From: Martelella alba
Lineage (GTDB): Bacteria > Pseudomonadota > Gammaproteobacteria > Enterobacterales > Enterobacteriaceae
NCBI RefSeq assembly: GCF_005217455.1
Contig: NZ_SZPQ01000003.1
Span: 124,001-188,000 of the forward strand
Direction: 5' to 3'
Length of the DNA: 64,000 nt
Below, piece after piece: positions 62,435 through 64,000 of this stretch. The translations under genes and the position numbers were made by a program. The notes under the pieces were generated by a model. The model saw nothing but the letters and a program-made list of their open reading frames with translations. It ran no database searches and was not told the origin of the DNA. Every line of letters begins with the position of its first letter. Within the stretch, counting starts at the first letter, position 1.

Positions 62435-63946
62435 ATGTCCCTACTCTACAATATGTTCGATGGCTTCGCGACGGCGTTATCTGTCATCAATCTGATGTGG
62501 ATAATCCTTGGCGCGCTGCTGGGAACGCTTATCGGTATTTTGCCCGGCCTGGGCAATCCGGCGGCGACGCTGGCCATTTTACTGCCGCTGACATTGCGCT
62601 TGCCGCCCACCACCGGCCTGATCATGATGGCTGGAATCTATCACGGCTCAAAATTCGCCGGCGCGACCACGGCAATTTTATTGAATATTCCCACCGAAAC
62701 CTCTTCAGTGGTTTTGTGCTACGACGGCCATGCGATGGCCAAGCAGGGACGGGCGGGCGCGGCGATGGGCATGTCGGCGATTTCCGGGTTTATCGCCAGT
62801 ACCATCGGCGTCATCGGTCTGACCTTCGCCGCGCCGCTGGCCGCGCGCCTGGCGGTGGAATTCGGACCGCCGGAATTCGCCATGTTGATGCTGTTCGGCC
62901 TGCTGCTGGTGATCTCGATGGCCGGCAAGTCCCCTGTCAAAGGCCTGATCTCGATGTGCTGCGGGCTGCTGGTATCTACCGTCGGCGCGGATATTTTTTC
63001 CGGCGCCCAACGCTTTACCTTTGGCAGCGTCAACCTGTACGACGGCATCGAATTCCTGGTCGTGACCCTGGGATTATTCGCGGTGGGCGAAGTTCTCATC
63101 AATACCGGCAAAACCTTGAAAAAGGCCCAATCGGTCAGCACGCCGAAAAAACTGCGCGAATACCTGCCCAACTGGAACGACATTAAACAATCGCGTCTGG
63201 CCATCGCCATCGGCACCCTGGTCGGTTTTTTTATCGGTGCCATTCCGGGCGGCGGCTCGACTATCGCGTCGTTCGTGTCATACGCCATGGTGAAAAACAC
63301 CGCCAAGGAACCGGAAAAATTCGGCACCGGCGTCATCGAAGGCGTGGCGGGCCCCGAAGCGGCCAATAACTCCGAATGCGGCGGCACCATGATCCCCCTG
63401 CTCAGCCTGGGTTTGCCCGGTAGCGCCAGCACCACGGTCATGCTGGCCGCATTGTTGCTATACGGCATTCAGCCGGGTCCGCAGTTATTCACCGTTCATC
63501 CCGAAATCGTCTGGCCGGTGATTGCCAGTCTTTATCTCGGGACCCTTGCCTTGCTGGTGCTTAACCTGCCCATGATCCCGCTGTGGGTGCAGATATTGCG
63601 CATACCCTACTGGTTCTTGTATCCGGTCATTTTGCTGCTGGCGGTGGTCGGCGCCTACAGCGTGCGCGGTTCGATTTTCGATGTGTACCTGTTGATGGGG
63701 TTTAGCGCTTTCGGTTATTTATTCCGCCGGCTGGGCGTGCCCGCCGCGCCCATGCTGATGGCGTTCGTGCTGGGGCCGGAGGCGGAACTGGCCTTCCGCC
63801 AATCGCTGATGCTGTCCAATAACCACCTGTCCATCTTTATCGATCGACCGATATCCGCGGGGATCCTCGGGGCGATCGTGCTTGTGGTGCTGCTGTCGGT
63901 ACGCAGCCGCATCAAACAGCGTCGCAAGGTCGTCATCGCGCGCTGA
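62435..63946 (+). CDS. TctA-family large permease of a tricarboxylate transporter
   Basis: The large permease of a TTT transporter, 503 residues with about eleven to twelve hydrophobic segments. The family motif GILPGLGNPAATLAILLPLT (residues 30-49) and its repeat GAIPGGGSTIASFVSYAMVK are clear, as is YHGSKFAGATTAILLNIPTE. It lies 21 bp after tctB. Probable substrate is a di- or tricarboxylate, not further assignable. Confidence 0.92.
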   Translation: MSLLYNMFDGFATALSVINLMWIILGALLGTLIGILPGLGNPAATLAILLPLTLRLPPTTGLIMMAGIYHGSKFAGATTAILLNIPTETSSVVLCYDGHAMAKQGRAGAAMGMSAISGFIASTIGVIGLTFAAPLAARLAVEFGPPEFAMLMLFGLLLVISMAGKSPVKGLISMCCGLLVSTVGADIFSGAQRFTFGSVNLYDGIEFLVVTLGLFAVGEVLINTGKTLKKAQSVSTPKKLREYLPNWNDIKQSRLAIAIGTLVGFFIGAIPGGGSTIASFVSYAMVKNTAKEPEKFGTGVIEGVAGPEAANNSECGGTMIPLLSLGLPGSASTTVMLAALLLYGIQPGPQLFTVHPEIVWPVIASLYLGTLALLVLNLPMIPLWVQILRIPYWFLYPVILLLAVVGAYSVRGSIFDVYLLMGFSAFGYLFRRLGVPAAPMLMAFVLGPEAELAFRQSLMLSNNHLSIFIDRPISAGILGAIVLVVLLSVRSRIKQRRKVVIAR

Positions 63947-64000
63947 GATTTCATTTTGACCTAAAACGGGCGCGCTTCCCGCCGCCGTCCGCATAACAGG

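Noticed and set aside
62275-63186. 303-codon open frame overlapping tctB and tctA
   Set aside because: It is an out-of-frame reading of tctA, Arg/His-rich without domain.
1-64000. CRISPR array, rRNA or tRNA genes
   Set aside because: No regularly spaced repeats and no tRNA- or rRNA-like sequence were recognised in the window.

Overview
The window looks like a chromosomal segment of a member of the Enterobacterales. Most genes are GC-rich and many have close Escherichia coli counterparts: phn, emtA, pbpG, aer, the scp (Sbm) operon with its LysR neighbour, ybdN/ybdM, lpxO and amn. Several decayed genes and one AT-rich island recall an insect- or plant-associated genus such as Sodalis or Pectobacteriaceae relatives. 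That placement is inference; no rRNA gene is present to settle it.

Layout. 1-3341 (minus strand) holds the start of a C-P lyase operon, phnF-phnG-phnH-phnI-phnJ (phnJ runs off the left edge). It is divergent from the phosphonate importer phnC-phnD-phnE1-phnE2 (3779-7428), which is preceded by a four-repeat Pho box. 7519-12865 has a lytic transglycosylase (emtA), a cysteine-poor DksA paralogue, pbpG and a zinc ABC importer. The dksA paralogue and the importer each carry a Zur-box-like site, suggesting a zinc-starvation regulon. 12896-19184 (minus) has an Aer-type receptor with a near-perfect flagellar sigma-28 promoter, a UvrD/PcrA-type helicase, an unrecognised protein, a CHAD protein and a flavin reductase-like protein. 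19716-25159 is the methylmalonyl-CoA mutase operon scpA-argK-scpB-scpC, followed by a convergent LysR gene.

26,200-37,390 is a lower-GC island and the most unusual part of the window. It has a 1683-residue RHS/YD-repeat protein with a private C-terminal domain. Then come two urease-like proteins, each a fusion of the beta and alpha subunits, flanking a stand-alone gamma-subunit-like gene. Both fusions keep the urease fold signatures but have lost the carbamylated lysine and most nickel ligands, and no urease accessory genes are present. They look like conserved pseudo-enzymes, not ureases.

37392-48884 holds a HIBADH-family dehydrogenase, a pair of head-to-head truncated pseudogenes (SnoaL-like and AraC), ybdN/ybdM (ibrA/ibrB homologues), lpxO with a frameshift in a run of nine A, an APC permease, an esterase, a diguanylate cyclase and an LTA synthase-like membrane sulfatase. 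49645-55689 is a tightly coupled operon of three SPFH (HflK/HflC-like) proteins and a His-rich heavy-metal P-type ATPase. The remainder has a FadR-type GntR regulator next to decayed sugar-acid genes, amn, an old yellow enzyme with an ArsR regulator, a VOC protein, and an IclR regulator upstream of tctB-tctA transporter genes.
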